From positions 2,622,501 through 2,686,500 of the forward strand of contig NZ_CP145905.1 in the NCBI RefSeq assembly GCF_036894955.1: DNA of 64,000 nt. The letters run 5' to 3'. The translations under genes and the position numbers were made by a program. Shown here piece by piece: positions 36,126 through 46,459 of the stretch (the first letter of the stretch is position 1; each line of letters starts with the position of its first letter). The notes beneath the pieces were generated by a model that was given only the letters and a program-made list of their open reading frames with translations, ran no database searches and was not told the DNA's origin. Source of the stretch: Paenibacillus sp. KS-LC4. Its GTDB lineage: Bacteria > Bacillota > Bacilli > Paenibacillales > Paenibacillaceae.

Positions 36126-37370
36126 TTAGAGCATGATCGGTTTGGCATAATAGTCGCGAAATAAGGCGCCCTGCTGCTGTCCTCCAGCATGAGCGAGCAT
36201 ATAGGCAGCAGTAGCTTGCGTATCAAGCTCTAAATAACGGTAGGGCTGATCAGCGGCCGATGCGCTTAACAGGACAGGCAGCGTCGCGGCTGTGCGCATT
36301 TTTCGCAGCAGTCCTTTGCCTTTCTCGCTAAAGCCAAGCACGCGAATATATTGCAAGCCGCTGCGAAGCTTGTCTGGTGTGAAATCCGACTTGGCATGTC
36401 CAAGTAAAATAGAGAGCAGAGACCGTTGAAGCTTCGTTCGGGTATAGCGTTTCGTTTTGAGCTCTGCAAGCAGGTGCTCCACCTGAAGCTGCTTCAGCCT
36501 TGGCAGCGTTTTGCGAATACGATGCTCTAGCCCCTCGGTTATTTCATGCAGCTCGGCCAGCTGCTGCGCTGAACGGGTGACGATGCCGTGCAGAAGAGGA
36601 GAAGCGAAGCTGTCCCAGCTTACGGGGCTTCGCCCTGCATCCCATTCGCGCGCCAATACGTCATAGGTTGTGTCCGGCACGAACGGCTTAATGCCTGCAA
36701 GCTGCTTCTCCAGCAAAAGCTGTTTGCGAATGGCGGTAGCACTTGCAATGGCACTGTCTGTTACGTCCTCCTGGTTGTATGCCGCTTTCTCGCGGCGAAT
36801 GGTGAAAGGCTCCATGCGCCCGCCGAGACGCGCAAGGGCAATCAAATAATGCAGCCCCAGCGTATGATTGGGCATGGCAAAAGGAAACGCGGCAGCCTCT
36901 GGCTTTCCTATGCTACCCAAATAAGCGGCTACCGCGCTGCTGTAGGCGCTTGGGTAGCTTACCCCCGTAGCGAGCAACTCTTTCAGCTGCGAGGCGAAAG
37001 CGGGCGGCTCCTGCGCGATGACGGAGGCGGCTTCCATAAGCGGAGCCAAATCGCCGCTTTCCGTGCCGAAGCAGAAGCTATCGACGACGCCCGTTGCCTC
37101 CAGCAGCGCAACGGCGCCGTAGGAGAACCATTCCGCTGCCTGTGTTGCGTAGGCTACTGGCAGTTCAATGACGAGATCGCAGCCCCCGCGCAGCGCAGCT
37201 TCCGTACGGCTCCATTTGTCCATTACGGCCGGCTCGCCGCGCTGGAGGAAATGCCCGCTCATTACAGCGACAACGGCATCAGACCCGCTTGCCAGCAGCG
37301 ATTGCTCCAGATGATAGCGATGACCATTGTGAAATGGATTATATTCAACGATTAATCCTACCGTGCGCAT
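36126..37370 (-). CDS. tmcAL: tRNA(Met) cytidine acetate ligase (YlbM)
   Basis: The 414-residue nucleotidyltransferase begins GLIVEYNPFHNGHRYHLEQSL (the HxGH adenylylation motif) and continues with MSGHFLQRGEPAVMDKWSR. TmcAL activates acetate with ATP to make N4-acetylcytidine at the wobble base of elongator tRNA-Met. It converges on ylbL and diverges from yceD. Confidence 0.92.
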   Translation of the reverse strand: MRTVGLIVEYNPFHNGHRYHLEQSLLASGSDAVVAVMSGHFLQRGEPAVMDKWSRTEAALRGGCDLVIELPVAYATQAAEWFSYGAVALLEATGVVDSFCFGTESGDLAPLMEAASVIAQEPPAFASQLKELLATGVSYPSAYSSAVAAYLGSIGKPEAAAFPFAMPNHTLGLHYLIALARLGGRMEPFTIRREKAAYNQEDVTDSAIASATAIRKQLLLEKQLAGIKPFVPDTTYDVLAREWDAGRSPVSWDSFASPLLHGIVTRSAQQLAELHEITEGLEHRIRKTLPRLKQLQVEHLLAELKTKRYTRTKLQRSLLSILLGHAKSDFTPDKLRSGLQYIRVLGFSEKGKGLLRKMRTAATLPVLLSASAADQPYRYLELDTQATAAYMLAHAGGQQQGALFRDYYAKPIML

Positions 37371-37594
37371 ATAACCGTGCTCCTCAATTGTAAAATGGTT
37401 GCATTACAAGCGTAAACGGCTTAAGCTATCCTTGGCGGCAAAGCTGACGTTACGCTGGTGGAATATAAGCCTGCTATAAGTGTAAAACTTATCATTGCTT
37501 ATATTTCAAGAATAACATAGCTATGATTAAGATAAAATCGGCGCAAGCATTTTCAATCGTTGAAGCCAAAAAAAGCTAATCCTCTGTGAAAATG

Positions 37595-37624
37595 TTGACA
37601 AAACCCTTATAAAATAGCTATAAT
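37595..37624 (+). promoter_or_regulatory. Sigma-A promoter of yceD-rpmF
   Basis: TTGACA (37595-37600) and TATAAT (37619-37624) are both perfect, with an 18-base spacer, 26 bases before the yceD start. Confidence 0.85.
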
Positions 37625-37650
37625 AAATTTTGTTTGTTTGAGGTGATAAT

Positions 37651-38181
37651 ATGCAGTTTCATGTAGAAGAAACGATGTCCAAGAGGTTAAAGCATACAAT
37701 CAATGAAGCTATTGATGTTGCCCCTCTATTTGAAGGACGGGCTGATGTGATCAACACAGGTCCGCTCCATGTCGCGCTTGAGGTAGAAGGAAACGCAGGA
37801 TCCATTTTGGTTGATGGTCAAATGACGATCGATTGGGAGCTTGCTTGCTCCAGATGCCTAGAAGCCGTTAAGGAGCATACAGTCATTCCTTTCTCCGAGC
37901 AGTTCGAGCCTGCGCCGAAACGTGGCAAAGACGAGGTTGAGCAGGAAGAGGAAGACGACGACAACGACTTCATTGCGGTATCCGGTGAAAGATTGAATTT
38001 GCAGCCTTATGTGGAAGAGGCGCTTCAACTGTTTATGCCGTTTGCCCCGCTTTGCAAGAGCGATTGTAAAGGACTTTGTCACACATGCGGACAAAACTTA
38101 AATGAACAGACATGCGGTTGCAACAATGAGAAGCTTGACTATCGTTTTGCAGCGCTACAGGATTTGTTCAAGGATCAATAG
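37651..38181 (+). CDS. ylbN: DUF177 (YceD/YlbN) family protein
   Basis: The 176-residue protein contains [11 protein letters not shown] and a C-terminal Cys cluster [23 protein letters not shown], the DUF177 pattern. These proteins are nearly always encoded directly before rpmF and are linked to large-subunit rRNA accumulation. ATG follows GAGGTGATA. Confidence 0.92.
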   Translation: MQFHVEETMSKRLKHTINEAIDVAPLFEGRADVINTGPLHVALEVEGNAGSILVDGQMTIDWELACSRCLEAVKEHTVIPFSEQFEPAPKRGKDEVEQEEEDDDNDFIAVSGERLNLQPYVEEALQLFMPFAPLCKSDCKGLCHTCGQNLNEQTCGCNNEKLDYRFAALQDLFKDQ

Positions 38182-38219
38182 TGTTTCGCTTCGCGAATAT
38201 TGTGAAGGAGGTGTTAAAC

Positions 38220-38393
38220 ATGGCAGTACCTCAAAGAAGAACGTCCAAAACTCGCCGCGACAAACGTCGCACTCACTTTAAGTTGGCTGTACCAGGTATG
38301 GTAAAATGCGAGCAATGCGGAGAGCTGAAATTGGCTCACCACGTATGCAAAGTGTGCGGATACTACAAAACGAAAGAAATTATTGCTCAATAA
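38220..38393 (+). CDS. rpmF: 50S ribosomal protein L32
   Basis: The 57-residue protein begins [20 protein letters not shown] and contains a zinc ribbon with four cysteines ([20 protein letters not shown]), so it is the zinc-binding (C+) form. ATG 38220 follows GAAGGAGGTG; an upstream in-frame extension is not plausible. Confidence 0.96.
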   Translation: MAVPQRRTSKTRRDKRRTHFKLAVPGMVKCEQCGELKLAHHVCKVCGYYKTKEIIAQ

Positions 38394-38412
38394 TTTCCGG
38401 GATCTCACAATG

Positions 38413-38445
38413 GCACTTCATCGCTTGGTGAGGTGCTGTTTTTTT
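38413..38445 (+). terminator. Rho-independent terminator after rpmF
   Basis: GCACTTCA (38413-38420) and TGAGGTGC (38429-38436) pair with one wobble, followed by TTTTTTT at 38439. Confidence 0.8.
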
Positions 38446-38570
38446 GCACACGTTTAGCTCCTTGTAGCAGCGTTTTCGGTTTACTTCGCGGGACGAAGCC
38501 TCCTATCATTAGGCGGAAGTAACCGTGTAGGCATGATTCGCTGCTTACAGAGGCTTTTTTTATAGAGAAG

Positions 38571-38588
38571 TTTAGTACCAGGTGATAA
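38571..38588 (+). promoter_or_regulatory. FapR operator before fapR-plsX-fab operon
   Basis: TTAGTACCAGGTGATAA (from 38572) is a near-palindrome that closely follows the FapR box known from Bacillus (TTAGTACC plus its complement). It overlaps a possible -10 GATAAT at 38584-38589. FapR would repress here, and malonyl-CoA would release it. Confidence 0.75.
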
Positions 38589-38699
38589 TAGCAGACGTTG
38601 GCCGATTGGACCGACGTTTTTATAAAATATATGATTGGTCAAAAAGCATTTTTGCGCCTGCTTACACGCCAGTCCAAGGTGGTGCCGACGATCGAACGA

Positions 38700-39296
38700 A
38701 TGCCAAAACGGCAGCGGCATCAGCTGCTTGCCAAACTTATGGAGGAAAATCCGTTCATGACAGACCGGGAGCTTACACGGCATTTGAAGGTAAGCATTCA
38801 AACGATCCGCCTGGATCGGATGGAACTTGGTATTCCCGAACTGCGCGAGCGGCTGAAGCTGATGGCGGAGCGTTCGTACGATACGGTACGGTCATTGCCG
38901 CTTCATGAAGTTATAGGTGATATTGTTGATCTTCAGTTGAATAAAAGCGGAATATCCATCTTTGAAATACGTGAGGAGCACGTTTTCTCACGAACCGGCA
39001 TTGCCCGGGGCCATCATGTTTTTGCCCAAGCCAATTCGCTGGCTGTTGCCATTATCGACAATCCCATCGCTTTAACGGTAACGGCGGACATTCGATTTAT
39101 TCGCCCGGTAAAATTAGATGAAAAATGCATAGCGAAAGCCTATGTGAGGTCGATTTCCGGCGAACGCTCCAAAGCGAAGGTTGAAATTTTTACGTATGTT
39201 GGCGAGGAAATGGTTTTTCAAGGGAATTTTGTGATTTTCCGATCCGCAGGGGAGGCGGAGAATGAAGGAGGGGACGAACATGCGGATAGCCATTGA
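38700..39296 (+). CDS. fapR: Transcription factor FapR, repressor of fatty-acid synthesis
   Basis: About 198 residues. It has an N-terminal helix-turn-helix ([34 protein letters not shown]) and a C-terminal hot-dog fold that binds malonyl-CoA ([27 protein letters not shown]). I start at ATG 38700 because known FapR proteins begin there (M-x-K-x-x-R-Q), although the ribosome site is weak and starts further upstream remain possible. It overlaps plsX and is the first gene of the operon it controls. Confidence 0.9.
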   Translation: [198 protein letters not shown]

Positions 39297-40269
39297 TGCT
39301 ATGGGCGGAGATAATGCGCCTGGCCTCATTGTGAAGGGCGTACTTGAAGCCGCGCATGAGTGGCCGGATACGGAGCTCGTACTGGTAGGCGATACGGCCA
39401 TCATCGAGCAACTGATGGGCGGCAATAAGCCAGCCAACATCAGTCTGTGTCATGCCGATGAGGTCATCGGTCCAGATGATGAGCCGGTAAAGGCTGTTAG
39501 ACGTAAAAAAGGAGCCTCCATGGTCGTTGCGGGCCAACTGGTCCGTGAAAAACGTGCAGACGCCATGCTGTCTGCTGGGAATACGGGAGCATTGATGACG
39601 ACAGGGCTGCTCGTTGTCGGCCGTCTGGATGGCATTGAGCGCCCGGCGCTCGCGCCCATGCTCCCGACGATGGACGATGTCGGCATGCTGGCGCTTGATT
39701 TGGGTGCCAATATGGATGCGAAGCCGGAGCATTTATTGCAATACGCTATTATGGGGAGCATTTATCGCTCCAAAGTACATGGAATGGAAAAGCCGCGTAT
39801 CGGGCTGCTCAATGTTGGGACGGAAGCTCGCAAAGGCAATGAGCTGACTAAGGCGGCGTACGATTTGCTTGAGCATTCTCCGATTCATTTTATCGGGAAT
39901 GTTGAAGCGAGAGATGTGCTGAGCCGCAGCTGTGATGTTCTTATTTGCGACGGCTTTGCCGGTAATATTATGCTGAAAGCGATGGAGGGCACGGCAGGCT
40001 CCCTGTTTGGCTTCATCAAAAGCGCATTTGGCGAAACGCTGCTTACCAAGCTGGCCGGAGCGATTATGCTGCCGAAGCTGCGCAAGCTCAAAAACAAAAT
40101 GGACTATAAAGAACATGGTAGCGCACCGCTGCTCGGTTTGAACGGACTCGTCATGAAATGCCATGGCTCTTCCGACGAGGTAGCTGTCAAAAGCGCGATT
40201 CGCCAGGCGCGAATTGCCATTCAAGGCAAGCTGACCGAATCGATTGCAGCGGAAATAAGCGGGAAGTGA
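39280..40269 (+). CDS. plsX: Phosphate acyltransferase PlsX
   Basis: The 329-residue enzyme makes acyl-phosphate from acyl-ACP for phospholipid synthesis. It starts RIAIDAMGGDNAPGLIVKG and contains SAGNTGALMTTGLLVVGR and VCDGFAGNIMLKAMEG-like ICDGFAGNIMLKAMEG. ATG 39280 follows GAAGGAGGGG, inside the fapR end. Confidence 0.95.
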   Translation: MRIAIDAMGGDNAPGLIVKGVLEAAHEWPDTELVLVGDTAIIEQLMGGNKPANISLCHADEVIGPDDEPVKAVRRKKGASMVVAGQLVREKRADAMLSAGNTGALMTTGLLVVGRLDGIERPALAPMLPTMDDVGMLALDLGANMDAKPEHLLQYAIMGSIYRSKVHGMEKPRIGLLNVGTEARKGNELTKAAYDLLEHSPIHFIGNVEARDVLSRSCDVLICDGFAGNIMLKAMEGTAGSLFGFIKSAFGETLLTKLAGAIMLPKLRKLKNKMDYKEHGSAPLLGLNGLVMKCHGSSDEVAVKSAIRQARIAIQGKLTESIAAEISGK

Positions 40270-40276
40270 GTGTGTT

Positions 40277-41266
40277 GTGGTGAATTTGCATCCTGTAGGC
40301 ATTATTGGTACAGGCAAGTATGTGCCTGAACGTATTATAACGAATCAACAGCTGGAACAAATGGTAGAAACGAACGATGAGTGGATTGTTACCCGCACCG
40401 GAATTAGCGAGCGCCGGATGGCTGCTCCTGAGGAAGCAACATCAGACCTCGCTTATGAAGCTTCCAAGGCTGCCATTGCAGCTGCAGGACTTACGGTAGA
40501 GGATATTGATCTCATTATCGTGGCGACAATAACGCCAGACATGGCATTTCCATCGACCTCCTGTCTGCTTCAAGAGAAGCTGGGAGCCAAGCAGGCGGCA
40601 GCATTCGATCTTTCCGCGGCTTGCTCAGGCTTTATTTATGGCCTTGCAACAGCGACGAGCATGATTTCTTCCGGCTTGTATAAGCATGTGCTTGTTGTTG
40701 GCGCGGAGACGCTTTCGCGTATTACGGACTACACAGACCGCAATACATGCATTTTGTTTGGTGACGGTGCCGGAGCGGTTGTGCTTGGCGAGGTAGCGGA
40801 AGGCAGAGGCTTTAAGTCTTTTCAGCTAGGAGCAGATGGCGGCGGCGGCGAGCTGCTGAAAGTAAGCGGCGGCGGCTCCCGCATGCCAGCTACGGAGGAA
40901 AGTGTCGCATCGCGGCAGCATTTTATCCATATGGCTGGAAATGATGTGTTCAAGTTTGCAGTGCGCATTATGGGCAGTGCAGCAGAGGAAGCGCTTCGCA
41001 AAGCGGATATGTCGAAGGATCAAATTGATTTGCTTATCCCGCATCAAGCGAATATCCGAATCATTCAATCGGCGCTTAACCGTTTGAATTTGCCTGAAGA
41101 GAAATGCATGATTAACTTGAACAACTATGGCAATATGTCCGCAGCATCTATTCCGGTGGCGCTGGCAGAGGCGGTTGAACAAAACCGGGTAAAAGAAGGA
41201 GACGCTCTCGTATTCGTCGGCTTTGGCGGCGGACTGACTTGGGGAGCCTCTGTATTGATTTGGTAA
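40277..41266 (+). CDS. fabH: Beta-ketoacyl-ACP synthase III
   Basis: The 329-residue enzyme starts fatty-acid synthesis by condensing acyl-CoA with malonyl-ACP. The triad is visible: Cys in DLSAACSGFIYGL, His in PHQANIRI and Asn in NLNNYGNMSAASI. The start is GTG 40277 or the adjacent GTG 40280. It follows plsX by seven bases. Confidence 0.95.
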   Translation: MVNLHPVGIIGTGKYVPERIITNQQLEQMVETNDEWIVTRTGISERRMAAPEEATSDLAYEASKAAIAAAGLTVEDIDLIIVATITPDMAFPSTSCLLQEKLGAKQAAAFDLSAACSGFIYGLATATSMISSGLYKHVLVVGAETLSRITDYTDRNTCILFGDGAGAVVLGEVAEGRGFKSFQLGADGGGGELLKVSGGGSRMPATEESVASRQHFIHMAGNDVFKFAVRIMGSAAEEALRKADMSKDQIDLLIPHQANIRIIQSALNRLNLPEEKCMINLNNYGNMSAASIPVALAEAVEQNRVKEGDALVFVGFGGGLTWGASVLIW

Positions 41267-41281
41267 CGGAGGGATTGCAGG

Positions 41282-42214
41282 ATGGGTAAGACTGCTTTTG
41301 TTTTTCCAGGACAAGGTGCTCAGGCTGTAGGGATGGGTAAGGATGCTTATGAAGCATTTGCGGATTCGCGTCTGATTTTTGAACAGGCGGATGAAGCGCT
41401 TGGCTTTAAGCTGAGCGAAATTATTTTCGAAGGACCGGAGGTCGCGCTAAAGCAGACGGCGAATACGCAGCCTGCCCTGCTTACGGTTAGCGTAGCGCTG
41501 CTGCAAGCGTTAGAAGGCCGGGGCTTGAAGGCGGACTATGTAGCAGGCCACAGCCTTGGGGAATACAGCGCGCTAGTTGCCTCAGGCGTATTGTCCTTTG
41601 AGGATGCTGTTCGTACGGTACGTGCTCGCGGTCTTTTTATGGAGCAGGCGGTTCCGGGCGGACATGGGGCGATGGCGGCTGTGCTTGGCGCCGAGCGCGA
41701 GGCGCTTGCCGAGCTTTGCCGCACAGTTACGGAAGAAGGCCATATTGTGGAGCTTGCGAACGTGAACTGCCCAGGGCAGATCGTCGTTTCAGGTTCGGCG
41801 GCAGGCGTTGCGGCCATTGTTGAACGCGGCAAGGAAGCTGGCTTCAAGCGGGTTCTTCCGCTAGAGGTAAGCGGCCCCTTCCATTCCTCGCTTATGAAGC
41901 CTGCTGCTGAGCAGCTTGCTGGCGTACTCTCAGGCATAAGCATGAACGATGCAGCTGTGCCGGTTGTAGCTAACGTTACAGCTAGTGCAGTTACGGATGC
42001 GTCGGCGCTTCGCGCCTTGCTTGTCGAGCAAGTCTACTCGCCAGTATTGTGGGAAGACAGCGTTCGTTATTTAATCGCTGAAGGTGTAGATACATTCGTG
42101 GAAATCGGTTCAGGCACAGTGCTTGCTGGCTTGATCAAAAAAATCGATAAATCCGTCAAGGTGATTTCGCTTAACAGCATCGCAGCTATAGACGCTTTGC
42201 AAGCAGCCGAATAG
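41282..42214 (+). CDS. fabD: Malonyl-CoA:ACP transacylase
   Basis: The 310-residue enzyme begins [18 protein letters not shown] and has the nucleophile motif [12 protein letters not shown] plus GPFHSSLM with the catalytic His. It loads malonyl groups on ACP. Standard operon position between fabH and fabG. Confidence 0.95.
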   Translation: MGKTAFVFPGQGAQAVGMGKDAYEAFADSRLIFEQADEALGFKLSEIIFEGPEVALKQTANTQPALLTVSVALLQALEGRGLKADYVAGHSLGEYSALVASGVLSFEDAVRTVRARGLFMEQAVPGGHGAMAAVLGAEREALAELCRTVTEEGHIVELANVNCPGQIVVSGSAAGVAAIVERGKEAGFKRVLPLEVSGPFHSSLMKPAAEQLAGVLSGISMNDAAVPVVANVTASAVTDASALRALLVEQVYSPVLWEDSVRYLIAEGVDTFVEIGSGTVLAGLIKKIDKSVKVISLNSIAAIDALQAAE

Positions 42215-42228
42215 GGGGAGGTTTTATC

Positions 42229-42978
42229 ATGTTCGCGAATTTGGAAGGCAAGAAGGCGCTTGTAACGGGCGCTTCCCGTGGGATTGGCAGAGCGATTGCG
42301 ATCGCGCTGGCAGAAGCAGGGGCAGATGTTGCTATTAACTATTCCGGCAGCGAGGCGGCAGCCGCTGAGACAGCTCAAGCTATAGAGGCGCTTGGACGCC
42401 GTGCTATTGTGCTGCAGGCTAATGTAGGCAAGGCAGCTGAATTCGATGCTATGGTCAAGGATGTGCTGGAGCAGTTCGGTGCTATTGATATTTTGGTGAA
42501 TAATGCCGGAATTACAAGAGACAACCTCATAATGCGTATGAAGGAAGAGGAGTTTGACCAAGTTATTGAGACGAACTTAAAGGGCGTATTCAATGGCATC
42601 AAAGCAGTTACTCGTTCTATGATGAAGCAGCGTTCAGGCCGTATTATTAATATTTCTTCCGTCGTCGGGGTGCTTGGCAATGCTGGACAAGCTAACTATG
42701 TTGCTGCTAAGGCAGGCGTTATTGGCTTAACAAAGGCCAGCGCGAAGGAGCTCGCTTCGCGTGGCATTACGGTCAATTGCGTCGCGCCAGGCTTCATTCA
42801 GACTGAAATGACAGACAAGCTTCCGGAAGAAATGAAGGAATCGCTTGCTGGTCAAATTCCGCTTGCGCGCCTTGGCAGCTCAGAAGATATTGCAGCAGCT
42901 GTACGTTTTCTGGCGTCTGATGCAGCAGGCTATATGACGGGTCAAACCGTTCATGTAGATGGCGGCATGTACATGTAA
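42229..42978 (+). CDS. fabG: 3-oxoacyl-ACP reductase
   Basis: The 249-residue classical SDR enzyme has the NADPH site [23 protein letters not shown], and the Ser-Tyr-Lys triad in ISSVVG and YVAAKAG. It reduces the keto group in each elongation cycle. GGGGGAGG ribosome site. Confidence 0.95.
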   Translation: MFANLEGKKALVTGASRGIGRAIAIALAEAGADVAINYSGSEAAAAETAQAIEALGRRAIVLQANVGKAAEFDAMVKDVLEQFGAIDILVNNAGITRDNLIMRMKEEEFDQVIETNLKGVFNGIKAVTRSMMKQRSGRIINISSVVGVLGNAGQANYVAAKAGVIGLTKASAKELASRGITVNCVAPGFIQTEMTDKLPEEMKESLAGQIPLARLGSSEDIAAAVRFLASDAAGYMTGQTVHVDGGMYM

Positions 42979-43073
42979 ATATGGGGCCGCAAGAGCTTTG
43001 CCGGGAATTAAAACGGTTACGTATGGCATTTTAGTTTTAATTCTCGTATAATACCAAGGAGGAGGTGAACCGG

Positions 43074-43307
43074 ATGTCCGAAGTAATAGATCGCGTAAAA
43101 CGTATCGTTGTAGACCGCCTAGGTGTAGACGAAGCGGAAGTAACGCTTGAAGCTTCATTTAAAGATGACCTCGGCGCTGACTCGCTCGATGTCGTGGAAT
43201 TGGTCATGGAGCTTGAAGACGAGTTCGATATGGAGATCTCTGATGAAGATGCAGAGAAAATCACAACAGTAGGAGAAGTTGTTAAGTACATACAATCTCT
43301 TAACTAA
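43074..43307 (+). CDS. acpP: Acyl carrier protein
   Basis: The 77-residue acidic protein has the phosphopantetheine Ser in [21 protein letters not shown] 43074 is used because AAGGAGGAGGTG lies directly upstream; the in-frame GTG 43065 falls within that site. Confidence 0.96.
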   Translation: MSEVIDRVKRIVVDRLGVDEAEVTLEASFKDDLGADSLDVVELVMELEDEFDMEISDEDAEKITTVGEVVKYIQSLN

Positions 43308-43317
43308 GGAAGCCTGG

Positions 43318-43339
43318 GTCCCGTTGTCACAAACGGGAC
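43318..43339 (+). terminator. Hairpin between acpP and fabF
   Basis: GTCCCGTT and AACGGGAC pair across a six-base loop; the following T's are scattered. It may partly terminate transcription or protect acpP mRNA, giving more ACP than FabF. Confidence 0.5.
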
Positions 43340-43460
43340 TTCTCTCCATCTAGGGCATGTGATTATTTTGAGAAGATGAATTGAGCGTAAGAGCTATTTA
43401 TATATAAAAGACAGAGCAGCAGGGTGTTATCTATATTGCAGTTCATAGAGGTGAATCGAA

Positions 43461-44702
43461 TTGAAGCAAAGAGTTGTCGTTACAGGTATGGGAGTTATGA
43501 CTTCCCTCGGATATGAGCTGGAGGAGTTTTGGGGCAATTTGCTCGCAGGCAAGTCCGGTGTGTCCGTTGTGGAAGCGTTCGATTTTTCGGAATACCCAAC
43601 GTATATTGCCGCAGAAATCAAAAACTTCAATCCAGAGGATTTCGGATTGGACAAGAAGGAAGCGCGCCGTATGGATCGCTTTGTGCAGTTCGCTGCTGTA
43701 GCCAGCCAATTGGCAGTTAAGGATGCGGATTTGAAAATCGGTGAAAATGCTGATGAGGAACGCGTTGGCGTTATGATTGGTTCCGGTATTGGCGGTCTTG
43801 GCACTTGGGAAGATCAGCATAATATTTTGCTGGAGAAGGGCCCGAAGCGCGTCAGCCCGTTTTTTATCCCGATGATGATCGCGAATATGGCATCTGGCCA
43901 AGTATCCATGCTTACAGGCGCGAAGGGCCCGAACAGCACAGCGGTTACCGCTTGTGCGACAGGTACGCATTCCATTGGCGATTCGTATAAAATGATTATG
44001 CGCGGCGACGCTGATGTCATGCTGTGCGGTGGTGCTGAGGCGACTATCCGTCCAACGGGTATGGCCGGCTTCTGCTCCATGCGTGCGATGTCCGTTCGCA
44101 ATGATGAGCCGAGTAAGGCAAGCCGTCCTTTCGATACAGACCGAGATGGTTTCGTTATGGGTGAGGGCGCAGGCGTGCTCGTATTGGAATCTCTCGAGCA
44201 TGCTCAAAAACGCGGAGCACGGATTTACGCTGAAATTATTGGTTATGGCATGAGCGGCGACGCGCATCATATGACAGAGCCAGATCCAGACGGCGCAGCG
44301 CGCTGTATGGTGAAAGCGCTCAAAGATGCTGGAATTGCGCCTGAAGAGGTTGATTACATTAATGCTCACGGCACTTCAACGCCGGTAGGCGACCGTTCAG
44401 AAACGAAAGCGATTAAGAAGGCATTTGGCGATCACGCTTATAAAGTGGCAGTTAGCTCAACGAAGTCGATGACGGGACATCTGCTTGGCGCAGCCGGCGG
44501 AGTGGAAGCGGTTATTTTAGGCTTGACGCTGCAAAACGGTATCATTGCACCAACGATTAACTTAGACAACCAAGATCCGGAATGCGATTTGGATTATGTG
44601 CCGAATGAGCCGCGCAAAGCGGATGTTCGTATCGCAATGTCCAACTCCTTCGGTTTTGGCGGTCATAATGCGACGATCGTGATGAAAGTTTATGAAGCAT
44701 GA
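43461..44702 (+). CDS. fabF: Beta-ketoacyl-ACP synthase II
   Basis: The 413-residue elongation condensing enzyme begins [20 protein letters not shown] and has catalytic Cys in [15 protein letters not shown] and the two His in NAHGTSTP and [16 protein letters not shown] start behind AGAGGTG. Its end overlaps rnc by eleven bases. Confidence 0.95.
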   Translation: MKQRVVVTGMGVMTSLGYELEEFWGNLLAGKSGVSVVEAFDFSEYPTYIAAEIKNFNPEDFGLDKKEARRMDRFVQFAAVASQLAVKDADLKIGENADEERVGVMIGSGIGGLGTWEDQHNILLEKGPKRVSPFFIPMMIANMASGQVSMLTGAKGPNSTAVTACATGTHSIGDSYKMIMRGDADVMLCGGAEATIRPTGMAGFCSMRAMSVRNDEPSKASRPFDTDRDGFVMGEGAGVLVLESLEHAQKRGARIYAEIIGYGMSGDAHHMTEPDPDGAARCMVKALKDAGIAPEEVDYINAHGTSTPVGDRSETKAIKKAFGDHAYKVAVSSTKSMTGHLLGAAGGVEAVILGLTLQNGIIAPTINLDNQDPECDLDYVPNEPRKADVRIAMSNSFGFGGHNATIVMKVYEA

Positions 44703-45393
44703 TTCCTTAAGCGAGCTGCAGTCGCGTCTGGGGCTACGCTTCAAACAACATAGGCTGCTGAAGCAAGCTTTCACGCATACGTCGTATGTCAATGAGCATA
44801 AGCATGGCACGATCGAGCATAATGAGCGTTTGGAATTTTTGGGCGATGCGGTATTGCAGCTGCTCGTCTCGGAGTTTCTGTTTCGCTCCTATCCACGCCG
44901 GCCGGAGGGCGAGCTTACGCGTATGCGCGCCTCGGTCGTATGTGAACCGTCACTTGCCCTTTTTGCCGAGCGGCTTGCTCTTGGCGCCTACGTCCTGCTG
45001 GGACGGGGTGAGGAGCAGTTAGGGGGCAGACAAAGGCCGGCGCTGCTGGCGGATTTGTTTGAAGCGTTTGTCGGTGCGATTTTTCTCGATGCAGGTATGG
45101 ACCGGGCCCGTGCATTTCTCGAAGAGCATGTGTTTCCACACATCGAATCGAACGATTATGGCCTGCTTGTGAAGGATTTCAAATCCAAGCTGCAAGAGCG
45201 CGCTCAGCATCATGGACTCGGTACAGTAGAATACCGAATTACTGAGGAGCGCGGACCGGCACATGATCGCGAGTTTGTCGTGGAAGTGATTTTGGGTGAT
45301 GCCAGATGCGGCAGCGGCAGTGGTCGGACGAAGAAGGAAGCGGAGCAGCGCGCAGCGGAAGAAGCGTGGCACTCCCTTTCCGCTCAGCCGTAA
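44692..45393 (+). CDS. rnc: Ribonuclease III
   Basis: The 233-residue dsRNA endonuclease has the signature [21 protein letters not shown], a second catalytic region [16 protein letters not shown], and a C-terminal dsRNA-binding domain ([16 protein letters not shown] ... [18 protein letters not shown]). It processes rRNA and scRNA. It is translationally linked to fabF by overlap. Confidence 0.95.
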   Translation: MKHDSLSELQSRLGLRFKQHRLLKQAFTHTSYVNEHKHGTIEHNERLEFLGDAVLQLLVSEFLFRSYPRRPEGELTRMRASVVCEPSLALFAERLALGAYVLLGRGEEQLGGRQRPALLADLFEAFVGAIFLDAGMDRARAFLEEHVFPHIESNDYGLLVKDFKSKLQERAQHHGLGTVEYRITEERGPAHDREFVVEVILGDARCGSGSGRTKKEAEQRAAEEAWHSLSAQP

Positions 45394-45407
45394 ATAGGAA
45401 GCTATAG

Positions 45408-45453
45408 GAAGAGGCTACTGGGATATTAATAAATCCCGGCGGCCTCTTTTTTA
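45408..45453 (+). terminator. Terminator after rnc
   Basis: AGAGGC/GCCTCT and an inner GGGAT/ATCCC stem end in TTTTTT. It separates rnc from the converging gene and so also from smc. Confidence 0.8.
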
Positions 45454-45460
45454 AATATGA

Positions 45461-46459
45461 CTATGTGTACGTTGATATTAACCCTTTTAGATGGTCTTCG
45501 TTATGCTCCAACCAGTTATCCCGCTCCATTAGTTGATTCGCAATGTAGGAAAAGGCGTTAGAAATGTCCTTTCCTGCCCAGAATTGTCCAATATATATGT
45601 GTAGAACCGCAATATGGTACAAACGGGTTAACGTACGTAGTTGGCTCAATTCCTCAGATGACAAGGTTCGAAATGATACATACCCTTCAATAAACGCTGC
45701 CGCCATTTCAAGGGAGCCGCCAGACATTTGGAGCACATGGTTGAGGCTAATTACAAATTCCAAAAAGGAGATATCAAGCGAGAGGAAATCAAAGTCCAAG
45801 ACTCCCGTAATGCAGCGGTCTACGGATAATAAATTGAATACTAATAAGTCGTGATGTACCATTTGCAAGGGTAAGGATAATAAAGCTTCACGATTTGATT
45901 CAACTGAAAGCAGTGCTTCGTTATAATAATGTTTTTGCTCGTTTGTAACGGGAAAAGGCGGTTGTTTCCAGAAAGCAGCTATCATTTCTGCCGTCGCAAG
46001 AGGATGCAGCTGATACAAGCTAGTAAACGGAGTTCCATTATATTTAAAATTCTTTGGTTGTTCATATGCTTTCAGCCTTGCACTAACTTCACCGACGACG
46101 CTGCCAACTAAGTAAGCATCATCAGGTATTTGAATCGGCGGAGCGGTTCCTTGAATAAAGGTTACGAGTGCGCCTAATGACCCGTCTGATAACGTCACAG
46201 ACAAGTCTCCATTTCGCGTGGGCAGAAACGAAGGGATATTAAAGGGAAGAGCTGAGCGCAATAGAAATGCTGTCACTTCCATTTCTAAGTGCAAGCTTTC
46301 TGAGGTCTTCGTATACAGGTCATAATGACGTGCTACGTATTTTTGGTCGTTTACTATTACAAAACAGGTTGTATTAGTTAACCCAAAGGGCACGGGTTCA
46401 GTTTGTACAATATTTAGAGGGAAATAATGCTCGATAATTGATTGCAGCGCTGGTGTCAT
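45461..46459 (-). CDS. Aminoglycoside/homoserine-kinase-type phosphotransferase (APH family)
   Basis: The 332-residue APH-fold protein has the catalytic loop MVHHDLLVFNLL (HxDxxxxN) and the metal-binding GVLDFDFLSLD. It resembles the YutH/homoserine kinase II group rather than a known resistance enzyme, so a small-metabolite kinase is likely and no resistance role can be claimed. GAGGAGGAG precedes the ATG. It sits, in the opposite direction, between rnc and smc, where most relatives have none. Confidence 0.82.
   Translation of the reverse strand: MTPALQSIIEHYFPLNIVQTEPVPFGLTNTTCFVIVNDQKYVARHYDLYTKTSESLHLEMEVTAFLLRSALPFNIPSFLPTRNGDLSVTLSDGSLGALVTFIQGTAPPIQIPDDAYLVGSVVGEVSARLKAYEQPKNFKYNGTPFTSLYQLHPLATAEMIAAFWKQPPFPVTNEQKHYYNEALLSVESNREALLSLPLQMVHHDLLVFNLLSVDRCITGVLDFDFLSLDISFLEFVISLNHVLQMSGGSLEMAAAFIEGYVSFRTLSSEELSQLRTLTRLYHIAVLHIYIGQFWAGKDISNAFSYIANQLMERDNWLEHNEDHLKGLISTYT

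Noticed and set aside
45461..46459. Possible aminoglycoside resistance gene
   Set aside because: The fold is shared by many metabolite kinases and nothing in the sequence or context supports a resistance function.
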